This document shows, piece after piece, positions 62,831 through 64,000 of a stretch of DNA of 64,000 nt; positions within the stretch are counted from its first letter, which is position 1, and each line of letters begins with the position of its first letter. Origin of the DNA: Halorussus limi (GTDB lineage Archaea > Halobacteriota > Halobacteria > Halobacteriales > Haladaptataceae). Location of the stretch: positions 1,116,001 to 1,180,000 of the forward strand of contig NZ_CP096659.1 in NCBI RefSeq assembly GCF_023238205.1. The letters run 5' to 3'. The translations under genes and the position numbers were made by a program. Under the pieces are notes generated by a model. The model made no database searches. It had not been told where the DNA came from and saw only the letters and a list, made by a program, of their open reading frames with translations.

Positions 62831-64000
62831 GTGAGTGTCGATAATTTCGATAGTGACGGAACAGGAAGTCAACCATCAATTATCTATGCCTTTGATGGTG
62901 GCGACGAAATCCGTGAACTCTCCCGTTCAGGATATGGTGAAGCTGGCCCATCACCAGGAGATGTTCTTGAACGGGAATCCACCCGATCAAACCCCACCGA
63001 ACGTTTACCGGAACTTGAACTACCTGGTAGCCGCGGTCTCAAAGAGGATGATTGTGGAGAAGAGATTCCTGTCTTCGCATGTAATCAATGTGGAAAGCCA
63101 AAATATCTCGGTCGGTGTTGTGCTTCACCAGTTTGTGAACGGGACTGGCCTGCTGCGGTGAAAAAGAAAGCAATCCGCTTATCCGGGAAACTTGATGCAT
63201 TGCGGCGTAAAGTCTACGCTAGTTATGATGGACAGAAGAATGTCGATTTTAACCATGTTGTGGCGTCGCTGCCTGATTTCCTCGTTGACTCTCAAAACCC
63301 AATGGAACGGGCTTACCTAGTACTGAAAACACTCCTCGAAGAGAATTGGCAGATCGAAGGTTTCGGGGCAATCTATCACCCATATCGGATTAAGAAGGAA
63401 TATAGAAAGGACCAGTACGAACACGATGGCGCAGAAGGTAATGGGGATATGACCTGGTCTGATGTCTTATCAAGTGAAGATCCCCTGGAGTATGTGAAGT
63501 ACTCTCCGCATTTTCACCTCTTCTTCCCTGCAGTCCGAAAGTCGTTTGACTATTTGGTTGCTGAAGCTGTTGCTAACCAGTCTGGTTGGGTCTTCCATCG
63601 AATTACCCAAGGGAACGACAGCAATATCTCAGTGGAGAATTTGGAAGATCTTGTTCACCAGGTGACCTATGCCTTCTCACACGCTGGTGTTAACGAGTGG
63701 TCCGCTGATCGTGCTGAGCTCACAAGCGTCATGAAAGGCAAGTTGCATAATATGAGTGTCTCTGACGAAATACACGCTGAGTGTCTGTCTCACTTCTGCG
63801 AGGCTGCACCGAACCTACTTGGGACACAGTTCGCTGATCTTGACGAGGCTACCTGTGATGCAGAAATTGCGGGCGGTCATACCAATAGGAATCAGCGCCC
63901 AGTCAAAAGTGAAGATGAGTCTGACGAAACCAGTTCTGAATCTCCGTCTGCACAGAAGAGTGGGGGTGTCGAAGAATCTGAAAGATCGGTGAAAGACGAT
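62831..64000 (+). CDS. HUH-type Rep protein of haloarchaeal plasmids/viruses (partial, 3' end outside)
   Basis: An uninterrupted frame starts at GTG 62831 (a stop lies six bases upstream) and is still open after 390 codons at the window edge. A Cys cluster (FACNQC...RCC...VC; Cys84, 87, 96, 97, 102) lies in the first part. The HUH motif appears in YSPHFHLFFP (His227, His229) and a candidate catalytic Tyr in QVTYAFSHAG (Tyr280). GFGAIYHPYRIKKEYRKDQY (residues 177-196) is typical, as I recall, of haloarchaeal rolling-circle Rep relatives. It should nick an origin to start replication or transfer. The tail after 330 is Ser/Glu-rich and disordered. Confidence 0.75.
   Translation, partial: MSVDNFDSDGTGSQPSIIYAFDGGDEIRELSRSGYGEAGPSPGDVLERESTRSNPTERLPELELPGSRGLKEDDCGEEIPVFACNQCGKPKYLGRCCASPVCERDWPAAVKKKAIRLSGKLDALRRKVYASYDGQKNVDFNHVVASLPDFLVDSQNPMERAYLVLKTLLEENWQIEGFGAIYHPYRIKKEYRKDQYEHDGAEGNGDMTWSDVLSSEDPLEYVKYSPHFHLFFPAVRKSFDYLVAEAVANQSGWVFHRITQGNDSNISVENLEDLVHQVTYAFSHAGVNEWSADRAELTSVMKGKLHNMSVSDEIHAECLSHFCEAAPNLLGTQFADLDEATCDAEIAGGHTNRNQRPVKSEDESDETSSESPSAQKSGGVEESERSVKDD

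Larger units (their letters stand above)
47640..64000. other. low-GC accessory region (defence and mobile genes)
   Basis: From about 47640 to the window end, base composition is visibly more AT-rich, codons ending in A/T become common, and genes belong to restriction, nuclease, HEPN, recombinase, DUF4238 and Rep families. The left edge is sharp, directly after the ferredoxin terminator. The right edge is outside the window. I see no tRNA or direct repeats that would define attachment sites. Confidence 0.7.

Noticed and set aside
47640-64000. CRISPR array
   Set aside because: I looked for regularly spaced repeats; the hairpin cluster at 54853-54937 has only two related units and no spacers, and no cas gene is present.

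Overview
The window is chromosomal DNA of a halophilic archaeon (class Halobacteria). The evidence is a high-GC core, very acidic proteins, TATA-like boxes (TTTAA[A/G/C]) centred about 27-29 bases before ATG or GTG starts that have no leader, an archaeal XPD helicase, a haloarchaeal 2Fe-2S ferredoxin, PGF-CTERM surface-protein sorting, and the LysW-carrier form of arginine synthesis. I cannot fix the genus.

Core, about 1-47.6 kb. It holds a lipase-like hydrolase, a giant secreted S8 protease with Ig-like repeats (2.1-8.8 kb), an RNA-binding protein/P-loop kinase pair, tRNA-Arg(UCU), a Na+/Ca2+ exchanger-type protein, an M29 aminopeptidase, a threonine aldolase, a phosphoesterase, a CDF transporter, XPD helicase, a 2'-5' RNA ligase-like protein and a GAF histidine kinase. 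The centrepiece is a contiguous arginine cluster (23.3-32.6 kb): argG-argH, then lysW-argX-argC-argB-argD-argE-argF with mostly overlapping start/stop codons. It covers the route from glutamate on the LysW carrier to ornithine, citrulline and arginine. Upstream of argG lies a possible leaderless 31-codon ORF with three consecutive Arg codons that ends inside a hairpin. Next come Mn-catalase, threonine synthase, an MFS transporter, a DUF4129/DUF58 membrane cluster without a visible MoxR ATPase, serA, three tandem PiT-type phosphate transporters each with its own promoter, and ferredoxin.

Accessory region, about 47.64-64.0 kb. Base composition drops sharply just after a hairpin-plus-T terminator behind ferredoxin. 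The region carries: (1) a restriction-modification locus made of a D12-class adenine methylase, an unrecognised 197-aa protein, a McrB-like AAA protein and a McrC-like nuclease whose reading frame has an in-frame TAA near its natural start; (2) a large Eco57I-like N6-adenine methylase overlapping mcrC tail to tail; (3) an intergenic stretch with three hairpins and an 18-bp perfect palindrome; (4) a same-strand set of a DEDD exonuclease, a CoiA-like nuclease and an LA2681-type HEPN protein, my best candidate for an undescribed defence module; (5) two overlapping tyrosine-recombinase paralogues, the second lacking most catalytic residues; (6) a DUF4238 protein; (7) an AbrB-like small protein followed by an HUH-type Rep protein that runs off the right edge. 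The recombinases and Rep point to an integrated plasmid- or virus-like element carrying defence cargo.
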